DNA from: Rhodanobacter sp.
Lineage (GTDB): Bacteria; Pseudomonadota; Gammaproteobacteria; Xanthomonadales; Rhodanobacteraceae
NCBI GenBank assembly: GCA_024711345.1
Contig: JANJTA010000017.1
Location: 62,001 to 126,000 of the forward strand
Direction of reading: 5' to 3'
DNA: 64,000 nucleotides
Shown here: positions 1 through 8,860 of the stretch, in pieces
How positions within the stretch are numbered: the stretch's first letter is position 1
Layout of the letters: each line of letters starts with the position of its first letter
Translations under genes and position numbers: made by a program
The notes under the pieces: model-generated
Database searches by the model: none
What the model was told of the DNA's origin: nothing
What the model saw: only the letters and a program-made list of their open reading frames with translations

Positions 1-1
1 T

Positions 2-1156
2 GACCCCGACTTCGAGACCGGCCATGGCGACTTCGGCGGCAAGGCGATGACCTACTACGGCCGCTGGACCTACAAGTACGAGGAGGCCGCGCGCCAGGGC
101 GCGCTGGGCCTGCTGATCGTGCACGAGACCGCGCCGGCCTCGTACGGCTGGGCCACGGTGAAGAACTCCAACACCAACGCGATGTTCGACATCGTGCGTG
201 ACCAGCCCGCCACGGTGCACCCGCAGCTGGAAGGCTGGATCCAGCGCGACCTGGCGGTGCGCATGTTCAAACAGGCCGGGTTGGATTTCGACGCGCTGAA
301 GAAGCAGGCGCAGACGCGCGCGTTCAAGCCGGTGGCGCTGAAGGGCGAGAGCCTCTCGGCGAACTTCAAGGTCGACTCCCAGGTGATCACCTCGCACAAC
401 ATCGTGGGCCGCGTCGAAGGCAGCAAGCGTCCGGACGAGACGGTGATCTACAGCGCGCACTGGGACCACCTCGGCGTCGGCGCGCCGGACGCGAAGGGCG
501 ACCGCATCTACAACGGCGCGGTGGACAACGCCACCGGCACCGCGGCGCTGATCGAGATGGGCCGCGCCTTCGCGCAGGGGCCGAAGCCGGAGCGCTCGGT
601 GGTGTTCCTCAACGTCACCGCCGAGGAGAAGGGCCTGCTCGGCTCCGAGTACTACGCCGCCAACCCGCTGTACCCGCTGGCCACCACGGTGGGCGTACTC
701 AACATGGACGCGCTCGACCCGCACGGCCCGGCGCGCAATTTCACCATCTCCGGCAGCGCCAAGCTGGGCCTGCTGGACGACCTGGTCGCCGCGGCTAAGC
801 AGTACGGCATGAGCTATACCGCGGACCCGAAACCGGAGGCCGGCTACTTCTTCCGCTCCGATCACTTCTCGTTCGCCAAGCGCGGCGTGCCGGCGGTGTC
901 GTTCGGCTCCGGCAACGACTGGGTCGACGGCGGCATCAAGGCCGGCAAGGCGGCGGAAGACGACTACACCGCCAAGCGCTACCACCAGCCGGGCGACGAA
1001 TGGCAGGCCAGCTGGACCTTCACCGGCATGGCGCGCGACCTGCAGCTGCTCTACGCGGTGGGCAACCAGCTGGCGAATTCCGAGCAGTGGCCGGACTGGA
1101 GCAAGGACTCCGAGTTCCGCGCGACCCGCGACGCCAGCGCCGCCGAACGCAAATAG
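2..1156 (+). CDS. M28-family zinc metallopeptidase, 5' end cut by window
   Basis: The reading frame is open from base 2, so the N-terminus lies outside the window; the first internal ATG is at 47. The visible part starts in a PA-like insert and continues into an M28 catalytic domain. The expected two-zinc ligand blocks are present in order: AHWDHLG, NGAVDNATGT, VTAEEKGLLGSEYY, LNMDAL and SDHFSF near the C-terminus. By family knowledge this is a co-catalytic zinc aminopeptidase or carboxypeptidase, usually secreted in xanthomonads; the signal peptide cannot be checked here. A REP pair followed by a T-run lies just downstream and may act as its terminator. The family call is firm; the substrate is unknown. 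Confidence 0.9.
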   Translation, partial: DPDFETGHGDFGGKAMTYYGRWTYKYEEAARQGALGLLIVHETAPASYGWATVKNSNTNAMFDIVRDQPATVHPQLEGWIQRDLAVRMFKQAGLDFDALKKQAQTRAFKPVALKGESLSANFKVDSQVITSHNIVGRVEGSKRPDETVIYSAHWDHLGVGAPDAKGDRIYNGAVDNATGTAALIEMGRAFAQGPKPERSVVFLNVTAEEKGLLGSEYYAANPLYPLATTVGVLNMDALDPHGPARNFTISGSAKLGLLDDLVAAAKQYGMSYTADPKPEAGYFFRSDHFSFAKRGVPAVSFGSGNDWVDGGIKAGKAAEDDYTAKRYHQPGDEWQASWTFTGMARDLQLLYAVGNQLANSEQWPDWSKDSEFRATRDASAAERK

Positions 1157-1177
1157 GCTCGGCTTCGTCACCCGCAT

Positions 1178-1264
1178 GTAGGAGCCCGCTGGCGGGCGAT
1201 GCTGTTGCCTTGACGTCTCGATGAAAGATCAGAGCAAAAGCATCGCCCGCCAGCGGGCTCCTAC
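1178..1264. repeat. REP pair, copy 1 (GTAG-type palindrome)
   Basis: Two 25-bp arms, 1178-1202 and 1240-1264, are exact reverse complements of each other. The arm begins GTAGGAGCCCGCTGG. The arms flank a 37-bp unrelated spacer. The same arm sequence recurs at 20622 and, slightly altered, at 34028. A run of seven T follows at 1270-1276, so on the + strand the structure could also end transcription of the peptidase gene. It sits between convergent genes, a common place for REP elements. Confidence 0.9.
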
Positions 1265-1274
1265 AATCGTTTTT

Positions 1275-2246
1275 TTACCGGCGCCCGTAGGCCCAGCGCA
1301 GGAACAGCGGCAGCATCTGCTTCCATGACGCCTGGTTGTGCACACCGCCGGGCAGCAGGAACAGCGTGGCATCGGCGCGGCGCGACGGATGCCGTGCGAA
1401 GTCCAGATCGATCGCATAGCCGAGCTGTTTCAGCCCGCGCAGGCGAAAGCCGTCGGCGCCGCGATAGCCTTCGAGCAAATCCTGCACGTCGTCGACCGTA
1501 TCGTTGATGCCGTCGCCGTCGCGGTCCGCGGTTTCCTCCGCCGTGCCCACCGCGAACCAGAACTTCAGCCCGGCGCGCCGCGGCCCGCGGCCCACCATCG
1601 CCTGCGCCAGCCGCGTGCGCTGGATCGCTCCGGCGCTGCTGCGGTCCGCCGCCAGCCAGAACGAGGGCGAGAAGGCGCCGACCCGGCCGAACACGTCCGG
1701 GTACTGCCAGCCGAGATTGAACGCGTTCAGCGCGCCCAGCGACCAGCCCAGCACCGTGCGCCCGCGCGGCGACCGGCGCGTGCGGTAGTGCGCGTCGATG
1801 TACGGCACCAGCGCGGTGGCGACCCAGGCGGAATAATCCTGCGCGCGGGCGCCGATCGGGCCAATGCGCGAACCGCCGACCACGCTGCGCGCCGCGGCGC
1901 GATCGGACAGGCCGTAGCCGCTGGCGCGATCGTCCAGCATGCGGATCGCCACCACGATCAGCGGCGCGATGGCCTTGTCCCGATACAGCCGCGCCAGGGT
2001 CGGCTGCAGGCCCACGGCGGCCATGTCCTGGCCGTCGTTGGCGTACAGCACCGGGTAGCGACGCGTTGCGGCCGGTGTGTAACCCGGCGGCAGGTAGACC
2101 GTCACCGCGATCTTCTGCGGCGCGAACGCCGGTGCGTCGAGCTGCAGCTGCACCACGTCGGCTCGGCTCGACGCCAGCGTCGCCGGCAGGCCACCGGCCA
2201 GCAACAGGGCTCCCAGCAGGCTGCGCAGCAGCCAGCCTCGCCGCAT
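1275..2246 (-). CDS. Secreted esterase of the Fes/esterase-D fold
   Basis: A 323-residue alpha/beta hydrolase with an N-terminal signal peptide (hydrophobic run LLGALLLAGGLPATLAS). The nucleophile elbow is GWSLGA, and the context (VYLPPGY, PVLYANDGQ, GAFSPSFW) is typical of PF00756 esterases. An Asp-rich loop, DRDGDGINDTVDD, resembles a calcium-binding thrombospondin/dockerin-type loop and is unusual for the family. The start ATG overlaps the stop of the upstream alpha-glucosidase gene (TGATG), so the two are translationally coupled and probably share the LacI-type operator at 3965. It could remove acyl groups from oligosaccharides, but the sequence does not show the substrate. Confidence 0.82.
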   Translation of the reverse strand: MRRGWLLRSLLGALLLAGGLPATLASSRADVVQLQLDAPAFAPQKIAVTVYLPPGYTPAATRRYPVLYANDGQDMAAVGLQPTLARLYRDKAIAPLIVVAIRMLDDRASGYGLSDRAAARSVVGGSRIGPIGARAQDYSAWVATALVPYIDAHYRTRRSPRGRTVLGWSLGALNAFNLGWQYPDVFGRVGAFSPSFWLAADRSSAGAIQRTRLAQAMVGRGPRRAGLKFWFAVGTAEETADRDGDGINDTVDDVQDLLEGYRGADGFRLRGLKQLGYAIDLDFARHPSRRADATLFLLPGGVHNQASWKQMLPLFLRWAYGRR

Positions 2247-3868
2247 CACGCCACGCTCGCGAACCAGGCGCCGTAGCCGGGCAGCCGCAGGCGGCCGCGG
2301 TCGAAGTTGCCCTGCAGCAGGCCATGGCCGTCGAGCGGACGGGGTTCGCCGAGCTCGGCCGGCAGGCGCACGTCGATCGCCGTGCCGGCGAGGTTGAACA
2401 CCACCAGCACGGTCTGCCCGTCCAGGCGGCGGGTGAACGCCAGCACCGGCTCGGCGGTGTCGACGAAGGCGATGTCGCCCCAGCGCAACGCGGGCTGCGA
2501 CTTGCGCCAGTGCATGAAGGTGCGGAAGCCGTGCAGCACCGAATGCGCATCGGCCTCCTGCCGGTCCACCGCCAGTGCGCGATGCTCCGGCGGCACCGGC
2601 AGCCACGGCGTGCCGCGGCTGAAGCCGGCCTGCGCGTCGGCGTCGCGCCACGGCATCGGCGTGCGGCAGCCGTCGCGGCCCTTGAACTGCGGCCAGAACG
2701 CGATGCCGTACGGATCCTGCAGCGCCTCGTACGGCAGCTCGGCTTCGGTCAGGCCCAGCTCCTCGCCCTGATAGATGCACACCGAGCCGCGCAGCGAACA
2801 CAGCATCGCGGTGAGCAGGTTGGCCAGCTGCCGCGACGGCTGGCCGCCGCCCCAGCGGGTCAGCACGCGCTCGACGTCGTGGTTGGAGATCGCCCAGCAC
2901 GGCCAGCCGTCGGTCATCTGCGCTTCCAGCGCCTGCACCGTGTTGCGGATGTACGCGGCGCTGAAGTCGTCGGTGAGCAGCTCGAAGCTGTAGCCCATGT
3001 GCAGGCGGCCGGGGCGGGTGTACTCGGCCATCGTCGCCAGCGAGTCCTCCGAGGAGATCTCGCCCAGCGTGGCCGCCCCCGGGTAACGGTCCATCAGCGC
3101 GCGCAGCTCGCCCAGGAAGGCGAGGTTCTCCGGCCGCGTGTTGTTGTAGTAGTGGTACTGGAACGCGTACGGGTTGTCCGGGCTGAAGCCGCGGCCCACG
3201 CGCTTGTCCTTCGGCTTGGGCGGGTTGTCGCGCAGCTGCGCGTCGTGGAAGCAGAAGTTGATCGCGTCCAGGCGGAAACCGTCGACGCCCTTGTCCAGCC
3301 AGAAGCGCACGCTGTCGAGGATCGCCGCGCGCACATCCGGGTGATGGAAATTCAGGTCGGGCTGCGAGACCAGGAAGTTGTGCAGGAAGTACTGGCCGCG
3401 GCGCGGCTCCCACTGCCACGCGCTGCCGCCGAACAGCGACAGCCAGTTGTTCGGCGGGCCGCCATCCTCGCGCGCGTCGGCCCACACGTACCAGTCGGCC
3501 TTCGTGTTGTCGCGGCTCTGCCGGCTTTCGCGGAACCACGCGTGCTCGACCGAGGTGTGGCTGAGCACCTGGTCGATCATCACCTTCAGCCCCAGCGCAT
3601 GGGCCTTGGCCAGCAGCGCGTCGAAATCCGAAAGCGTGCCGAACAGCGGGTCGACGTCGCGGTAGTCGGCGATGTCGTAGCCGAAATCGGCCATCGGCGA
3701 GCGGAAGAACGGCGCGATCCAGATCGCGTCCACGCCGAGGCCGGCCACGTAGTCGAGGCGCTCGATGATGCCCGGCAGGTCGCCCACGCCGTCACCGTCG
3801 GTATCCAGGAAACTGCGCGGATAGATCTGGTAGGTGACGGCTCCGCGCCACCAGGGTGCCTCGGTCAT
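2246..3868 (-). CDS. GH13 alpha-glucosidase, cytoplasmic
   Basis: A 540-residue GH13 hydrolase without a signal peptide, resembling the oligo-alpha-glucosidases of Xanthomonas (XgtA-like). It cleaves alpha-glucosidic bonds of short oligosaccharides. The four GH13 regions are visible: QVLSHTS, GFRLDAIN (nucleophile Asp201), LGEIS (acid/base Glu270) and ISNHDVER (Asp331). The calcium-type loop DTDGDGVGD is at 23-31. I chose the ATG at 3868 because AGGGA lies 8 bases upstream; an in-frame start at 3916 would add 16 unlikely residues. It is the first gene of a two-gene operon with the esterase, and a LacI-type operator lies 97 bp upstream. Probably the final intracellular step in malto-oligosaccharide breakdown. 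Confidence 0.93.
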   Translation of the reverse strand: MTEAPWWRGAVTYQIYPRSFLDTDGDGVGDLPGIIERLDYVAGLGVDAIWIAPFFRSPMADFGYDIADYRDVDPLFGTLSDFDALLAKAHALGLKVMIDQVLSHTSVEHAWFRESRQSRDNTKADWYVWADAREDGGPPNNWLSLFGGSAWQWEPRRGQYFLHNFLVSQPDLNFHHPDVRAAILDSVRFWLDKGVDGFRLDAINFCFHDAQLRDNPPKPKDKRVGRGFSPDNPYAFQYHYYNNTRPENLAFLGELRALMDRYPGAATLGEISSEDSLATMAEYTRPGRLHMGYSFELLTDDFSAAYIRNTVQALEAQMTDGWPCWAISNHDVERVLTRWGGGQPSRQLANLLTAMLCSLRGSVCIYQGEELGLTEAELPYEALQDPYGIAFWPQFKGRDGCRTPMPWRDADAQAGFSRGTPWLPVPPEHRALAVDRQEADAHSVLHGFRTFMHWRKSQPALRWGDIAFVDTAEPVLAFTRRLDGQTVLVVFNLAGTAIDVRLPAELGEPRPLDGHGLLQGNFDRGRLRLPGYGAWFASVA

Positions 3869-3964
3869 CGAACGTGTCCCTGCGACATGCGGCAGGCACA
3901 TCCGCCCACCCGTCATTGCGTGTCGATCAGCTTAGCCGTAGGCCCGTGGCGACCAGCACGGGTG

Positions 3965-3978
3965 TGCATACGTATTCA
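3965..3978 (-). promoter_or_regulatory. LacI-family operator in front of alpha-glucosidase operon
   Basis: Read on the minus strand this is TGAATACGTATGCA, identical to the sites at 4135, 16745 and 31173. The central CG with near-perfect dyad symmetry is typical of LacI/GalR-family operators. It lies about 97 bp upstream of the start codon of the minus-strand GH13 gene. The LacI-family gene at 28497-29519 is the obvious candidate regulator; this link is inference. Confidence 0.78.
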
Positions 3979-4134
3979 TTCGTGCTGCAGCTGCGGCATG
4001 CCACGCCGGCCGGGCACGCGGCCGCCGCTCGCCCGACGCGCGCAAAGTCAAGCTGCATCGCGGCCCATGCCCTGCCGGCCCGGCGCCGGAACACCCGCTG
4101 CCGCAGCGCAACAAGCACGATACGGCACCCCTCA

Positions 4135-4148
4135 TGAATACGTATGCA
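4135..4148 (+). promoter_or_regulatory. LacI-family operator in front of TonB receptor
   Basis: TGAATACGTATGCA, preceded by CTCA. It is the same 14-mer as the other three sites. A CTACCATGC block (4177-4185) follows at a spacing that is reproduced exactly at the 16745 site, which suggests a shared promoter layout with TACCAT as the -10. The operator centre would then lie roughly 48 bp upstream of the transcription start. Confidence 0.8.
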
Positions 4149-4302
4149 GGAAATGCTTCGCTGCGGAAATGCCGCCCTACCATGCAAACACGCCGCCGAA
4201 AACCTCGGCAGCGCACCTGCCGACGGTCGTCGCCGACGGAAGCGCGGGGAAAACCGATAACCGAGATCGACGGCGACATACCATTCGTGGGAGGGGATTT
4301 TC

Positions 4303-7197
4303 ATGGTTCTGAAACACAACATGCTGGCGATGGCGATTGCGTCGGTGTGCCTGGGCATGTGCGCCACGGCCTACGCCGCCACCGCGCCAGCGGCCGGCTC
4401 GCAGCAGAGCACGCAGGATCAGGCGCCGACCACCTCGGCCGAGCAGACCAGGAAGGACGAGAAGGACAAGGACAAGCACAAGACGCAGATGCAGGCGGTC
4501 GAAGTCAACGGCTTCATCAGCAGCATCGAGAACTCCACCGCGCTCAAGCGCAACTCCAGCACCATCGTCGAGGCGGTGTCGGCCGAACAGGTCGGCAAGC
4601 TGCCCGGCGTGTCCATCGCCGACACCCTCGGCCGCCTGCCCGGCCTCGCCGTGCAGACGGTGAGCGGCCGCCCGCAGGTGCTGACCATCCACGGCATGGG
4701 CCCGGATTTCTCCACCGCGCTGATCAATGGCGGCCAGCAGGTTTCCACCTCGAACAACCGCGACGTGCAGTTCGACCAGTACCCGTCGAGCTGGTTCGAC
4801 AACGTGGTGGTGCATCTGTCGCCCTCCGCCAACCTGATCGGCCAGGGCCTGACCGGCACGGTCGACATGCACACCATCCGCCCGCTGGAGAAGAGCGGCC
4901 CCGAAGCCGCGGTGAATGCCCACTACATCTGGAACGACATGTCCCAGCTGTCCAGCGGCCCCGGCGTCAGCGACAGGGGCTACAACCTCAACGGCGTGTG
5001 GGTGAACCAGTTCGCCGACCACACCCTGGGCGTCACCCTGGGCGTGGACATGGAGAACAACCCCTCGCAGATCCAGCACCAGCAGCCGTGGGGCTACCCG
5101 AACGACAACGACGGCAACGCGGTGATCGGCGGCGCGAAGAACTTCGGCATCTCCGACTCGATGAAGCGCCGCGGCGTGCTGGCCACCGTGCAGTGGCAGC
5201 CGAACGAGCACTACACCGGTACCGTCGACCTCACCTACGACAACTTCAAGGAAGTGCAGCAGGCCAAGGGCATGGAGTTCCCGCTGTGGTGGAGCTCCGC
5301 GCAGCTGCTGCCGGGCAGCACCGTGCAGAACGGCATGGACGTCGCCGGCACCTACGGCAACGTCAAGCCGGTGATCCGCAACGACTACAACAGCACCAGC
5401 GCCCGGGTCTACAACTTCAACTGGGACAACAAGTTCACCATCAACGAGAACTGGACCGCCGACCTCGACGCGAACTACTCGCGCGCCACCCGCCGCGACG
5501 TCAACCTGGAGAGCTACTCCGGCACCGGCTTCACTCCCGCCAACGGCGCCACCGACACGCTCGGTTTCGTCGAACGCAGCAACGGGCTGCTCTACCTCAC
5601 CCCGTCGCTGGACTACACCAACGGCGTGGTGCTGACCGACCCGCAGGGCTGGGGCGGCGGCAACGACGTGGTGCAGGCCGGCTTCATCAACGCGCCGCAT
5701 ACCGTCGACTACCTCGCCAACCTGCACCTGGCGGTGGAGCGCAGCTTCTCCAGCGGCCCGTTCTCCAGCATGGAGTTCGGCGTGGCGTACAGCAAGCGCA
5801 ACAAGACCTACCACATCGACCAGGACTTCCTGACCCTGGGCGGCGGCACCATCAGCGGCGGCAACGCGGTGGAGACCGCGGCGTTCACCGGCAGCAGCTG
5901 CAACCCGCTGTCGTGGATGGGCGTGAGCTCGCAACTCTGCTACAACCCGTTCGACCTGATCGCCAGCGGCACGCTGCAGCCGGTGCCGACCTTCGGCTCC
6001 AACACGGGCACGCCGCCGGACTGGAAAGTGCGCGAGAAGGTCCTGACCCCGTACCTGCAGATGAACCTGGACACCTACCTCGGCGGCGTCAGCCTGCGCG
6101 GCAACTTCGGCGTCCAGATGCAGCACACCTCGCAGCGCGCGTCCGGCGAGCGGGTGGCGCCGGGCAGCGCGATCACCGGCAACACGATCACGCTGATCCC
6201 GGTCACGGGCAGCACCAGCTACAACAAGTACCTGCCGAGCGCCAACCTGATCTTCGGCTTCACCGACAACGACGACCTGCGCGTCAGCGCCGCGCGCACC
6301 CTGGCCCGCCCGCGCATGGACCAGATGAACGCGAGCCTCGGCGTGAGCGGCAACATCACGCGCCTGCCGAACACCGACCCGAACCAGTCCTACTTCAGTG
6401 CCAACGGCGGCAACCCGAAACTGAAGCCGACCATGGCCGACAACTACAACGTCAGCTACGAACACTACTTCTCGGGCGCCAACGGCTACGATTGCAACTC
6501 CAACGACGCGAAGAACTCCGACCTGTGCCGCACCGGTGCCGGCTACTTCGCGCTGTCGGGCTACTTCATCAAGCTGCACGACTACATCAACCCGAACTCG
6601 GCCTTCCTGTACGACTTCAGCCCGTTCCTGCCGTTCAACCTGACACCGGCGCAGCTGGCCCAGCTGGGCACCACCCAGGGCATCGTGTCCGGCCCGGCCA
6701 ACGAGGGCCGCGGCTACGTGAAGGGCGCCCAGGTCACCTTGAACACGCCGTTCAACCTGGTGAGCCCGGTGCTCGACGGCTTCGGCATGATCCTCACCGG
6801 CAACCGCACCAAGAGCTCGCTGGTATTCCCCGGCAATTCCGATCCGATCACCGTGCCGGGCCTGTCGAAGTGGGTGGCCAACGCCACGCTGTACTACCAG
6901 CACAACGGCTTCGAGGCGCGCGTCAGCGACAGCTACCGCTCCAGCTTCCTGGGTGAGGTGTCGGGCATCAGCGCCACCCGCATCCTGCAGACCGTCCAGG
7001 GCGGCAGCACCTACGACGCCCAGCTCAGCTACACCTTCGACAGCGGCAGCCTGAAGGGGCTGACCTTCATCGTGCAGGGCTCCAACCTGTCCAACAAGAT
7101 CTTTACCACCTACCAGAACAACGACCCGCGCCAGGTGTTGACGTGGGAGCGTTACGGCCGCCGCTACGATATCGGCGTCTCGTACAAGTTCCAGTAA
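4303..7197 (+). CDS. TonB-dependent outer-membrane receptor, probable maltodextrin importer
   Basis: A 964-residue outer-membrane receptor. A signal peptide (MVLKHNMLAMAIASVCLGMC, cleaved after AYA) is followed by a charged linker, a plug domain (about 70-200; KLPGVSIADTLGRLPGLAVQ is typical) and a long beta-barrel ending in GVSYKFQ. Length and plug style match the receptors that xanthomonads and Caulobacter use for plant carbohydrates. The final residue is Gln after the usual Phe. Substrate cannot be read from the sequence; surrounding GH13/GH31 genes and the shared operator suggest malto-oligosaccharides. The strong GGAGGGG ribosome site fixes the start. A terminator follows directly. Confidence 0.93.
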   Translation: MVLKHNMLAMAIASVCLGMCATAYAATAPAAGSQQSTQDQAPTTSAEQTRKDEKDKDKHKTQMQAVEVNGFISSIENSTALKRNSSTIVEAVSAEQVGKLPGVSIADTLGRLPGLAVQTVSGRPQVLTIHGMGPDFSTALINGGQQVSTSNNRDVQFDQYPSSWFDNVVVHLSPSANLIGQGLTGTVDMHTIRPLEKSGPEAAVNAHYIWNDMSQLSSGPGVSDRGYNLNGVWVNQFADHTLGVTLGVDMENNPSQIQHQQPWGYPNDNDGNAVIGGAKNFGISDSMKRRGVLATVQWQPNEHYTGTVDLTYDNFKEVQQAKGMEFPLWWSSAQLLPGSTVQNGMDVAGTYGNVKPVIRNDYNSTSARVYNFNWDNKFTINENWTADLDANYSRATRRDVNLESYSGTGFTPANGATDTLGFVERSNGLLYLTPSLDYTNGVVLTDPQGWGGGNDVVQAGFINAPHTVDYLANLHLAVERSFSSGPFSSMEFGVAYSKRNKTYHIDQDFLTLGGGTISGGNAVETAAFTGSSCNPLSWMGVSSQLCYNPFDLIASGTLQPVPTFGSNTGTPPDWKVREKVLTPYLQMNLDTYLGGVSLRGNFGVQMQHTSQRASGERVAPGSAITGNTITLIPVTGSTSYNKYLPSANLIFGFTDNDDLRVSAARTLARPRMDQMNASLGVSGNITRLPNTDPNQSYFSANGGNPKLKPTMADNYNVSYEHYFSGANGYDCNSNDAKNSDLCRTGAGYFALSGYFIKLHDYINPNSAFLYDFSPFLPFNLTPAQLAQLGTTQGIVSGPANEGRGYVKGAQVTLNTPFNLVSPVLDGFGMILTGNRTKSSLVFPGNSDPITVPGLSKWVANATLYYQHNGFEARVSDSYRSSFLGEVSGISATRILQTVQGGSTYDAQLSYTFDSGSLKGLTFIVQGSNLSNKIFTTYQNNDPRQVLTWERYGRRYDIGVSYKFQ

Positions 7198-7224
7198 GTC
7201 GTATCGACATTACCTCCCCAAGGT

Positions 7225-7259
7225 GCCCCGCTGTGTGTTTTCCGGCGGGGCTTTTTTTT
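7225..7259 (+). terminator. Intrinsic terminator after TonB receptor gene
   Basis: A perfect 7-bp stem, GCCCCGC (7225-7231) with GCGGGGC (7245-7251), is followed by eight T (7252-7259). It separates the receptor from the halogenase-GH13-GH31 genes only 53 bp further on. No clear promoter is seen in that gap, so partial read-through may set a lower level for the downstream genes. Confidence 0.92.
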
Positions 7260-7312
7260 CATGACCCGCGCGACGGCGCGGCAACGAAGGCGGCATGCCG
7301 AGGAGCCATGAC

Positions 7313-8860
7313 ATGAACGACACTCGCATCCGCCGCATCGTGATCGTCGGCGGCGGCACCGCCGGCTGGCTGGCCGCAGCGCTGCTGGCGCAGGCGCTGG
7401 GCAGCGGCGTCGCCATCCGCCTGGTCGAGTCGGCCGAGATCGGCACGGTGGGCGTGGGCGAGGCCACCATTCCGCAGATCCGCCACATCAACCGCTTCCT
7501 CGGCATCGACGAGGGCGAGATGCTGCGCTTCGCCCACGGCACCTACAAGCTGGGCGTGCAGCTCAACGGCTTCACCCGCCTAGGCGATTCCTACCTGCAT
7601 GCGTTCGGCGACCTCGGCCTGTCGCTGGGGCTGACCCCGTTCCACCATTACTGGCTGCGCGCCGTGCAAGCGCGCGGCAGCGGCGCAGACGTGCCGGACC
7701 TGTGGGCGTATTCGCTCAACGCCGCGGCAGCGGCGGAAAACCGCTTCGCGCCGCTGGACAAGGTTCCCACCAGCCCGCTCGGCGGCCTGCGCTACGCCTA
7801 CCACTTCGACGCCTCGCGCTACGCGCAGTACCTGCGCGAGCACATCGCGCCGGGCGCGGTGCAGCGCACCGAGGGCAAGGTGGTGGACGTGCGCCTGCGC
7901 GAGGGTGACGGCTTCATCGAATCGCTGCGGCTGGACAACGGCGAGTTCGTCGACGGCGACTTCTTCATCGACTGCTCCGGCTTCCGCGGCCTGCTGATCG
8001 AGGGTGCGCTGCACACCGGCTACGAGAACTGGCAGCAGTGGCTGCCCTGCGACCGCGCGCTGGCGGTGGGCAGCGCGCCGGGCGGCCCGATGCGTCCGTA
8101 CACCCAGGCCAGCGCGCGCACGGCGGGCTGGCAGTGGCGCATCCCGCTGCGCCATCGCGTGGGCAACGGCCACGTGTATTGCAGCCGCCTCATCAGCGAC
8201 GACGAAGCCGCCGCGCAATTGCTGGCGAACCTGGAAACCGAAGCGCTGGGCGAACCGCGCCCGCTGCGCTTCGTCACCGGCATGCGCCGCCTGGCGTGGA
8301 ACCGCAACTGCCTCGCGCTGGGCCTGGCCGCCGGCTTCATGGAGCCGCTGGAGTCGACCAGCATCCACCTGGTGCAGTCCGGCGTCGGCCGCCTGCTGGC
8401 GATGTTCCCTGACCGCCACTGCGACAGCGCGCTGGCGGACGAGTACAACCGCCAGACCCGCTTCGAGTACGAGCACGTGCGCGACTTCCTGATCCTGCAC
8501 TACAAGGCCACCGAGCGCACCGACACGCCGTTCTGGCAGCAGTGCGGCGCGATGGAGATCCCGCCCTCGCTGGCGCGGCGGATCGAGCTGTTCCGCCGCA
8601 CCGGCATGGTCTTCCGCGAAGGCGAGGAACTGTTCGCCGAGACCGGCTGGGTGCAGGTGCTGCTGGGCCAGCGCATCGTGCCGCAGAGCCACCACCCGCT
8701 GGCCGACGCGCTGACCGACGCACAGCTGGAGAGCTTCCTCGCCGACATCCGCACCCTGATCGGCCGCGCGAAGAACACGCTGCCGCCGCACCACGAGTTC
8801 GTGGCGCGCGCCGGCGGCGCCACGGACGGTGCACCGCGCACCGCGGTGGCCGCGCCATGA
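7313..8860 (+). CDS. FAD-dependent tryptophan-halogenase-like protein
   Basis: A 515-residue flavoprotein of the tryptophan halogenase family. It has the FAD-binding GGGTAG motif at 13-18, a lysine at position 79 (GTYKLGV) matching the catalytic Lys79 of PrnA, the signature WQWRIP, and GFMEPLESTSIH carrying the expected glutamate. Family members use reduced FAD, halide and oxygen to halogenate indoles. Relatives in xanthomonads and Brevundimonas sit beside TonB receptor genes, and their natural role there is unclear. The ATG at 7313 is preferred over 7295 because AGGAG lies 7 bases upstream. Its stop overlaps the next start (ATGA), so it is coupled to a GH13 gene. Activity here is unproven. 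Confidence 0.9.
   Translation: MNDTRIRRIVIVGGGTAGWLAAALLAQALGSGVAIRLVESAEIGTVGVGEATIPQIRHINRFLGIDEGEMLRFAHGTYKLGVQLNGFTRLGDSYLHAFGDLGLSLGLTPFHHYWLRAVQARGSGADVPDLWAYSLNAAAAAENRFAPLDKVPTSPLGGLRYAYHFDASRYAQYLREHIAPGAVQRTEGKVVDVRLREGDGFIESLRLDNGEFVDGDFFIDCSGFRGLLIEGALHTGYENWQQWLPCDRALAVGSAPGGPMRPYTQASARTAGWQWRIPLRHRVGNGHVYCSRLISDDEAAAQLLANLETEALGEPRPLRFVTGMRRLAWNRNCLALGLAAGFMEPLESTSIHLVQSGVGRLLAMFPDRHCDSALADEYNRQTRFEYEHVRDFLILHYKATERTDTPFWQQCGAMEIPPSLARRIELFRRTGMVFREGEELFAETGWVQVLLGQRIVPQSHHPLADALTDAQLESFLADIRTLIGRAKNTLPPHHEFVARAGGATDGAPRTAVAAP

Larger units (their letters stand above)
3869..4302. promoter_or_regulatory. Divergent control region between alpha-glucosidase and TonB receptor
   Basis: A 434-bp non-coding stretch separates the two divergently transcribed genes. 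It contains two copies of the 14-bp LacI-type site, one for each direction (3965-3978 and 4135-4148). A -10-like TACCAT lies at 4178-4183 for the receptor gene, and a TAAGCT-like box on the minus strand near 3934-3929 serves the alpha-glucosidase. The 150 bp between the operators are GC-rich with no convincing gene. The receptor start has a strong GGAGGGG ribosome site. Confidence 0.65.

Noticed and set aside
4177..6903. 908-codon open frame antisense to the TonB receptor gene
   Set aside because: The opposite strand encodes a complete receptor with all expected motifs; the antisense product is Val/His/Arg-rich and domain-free.
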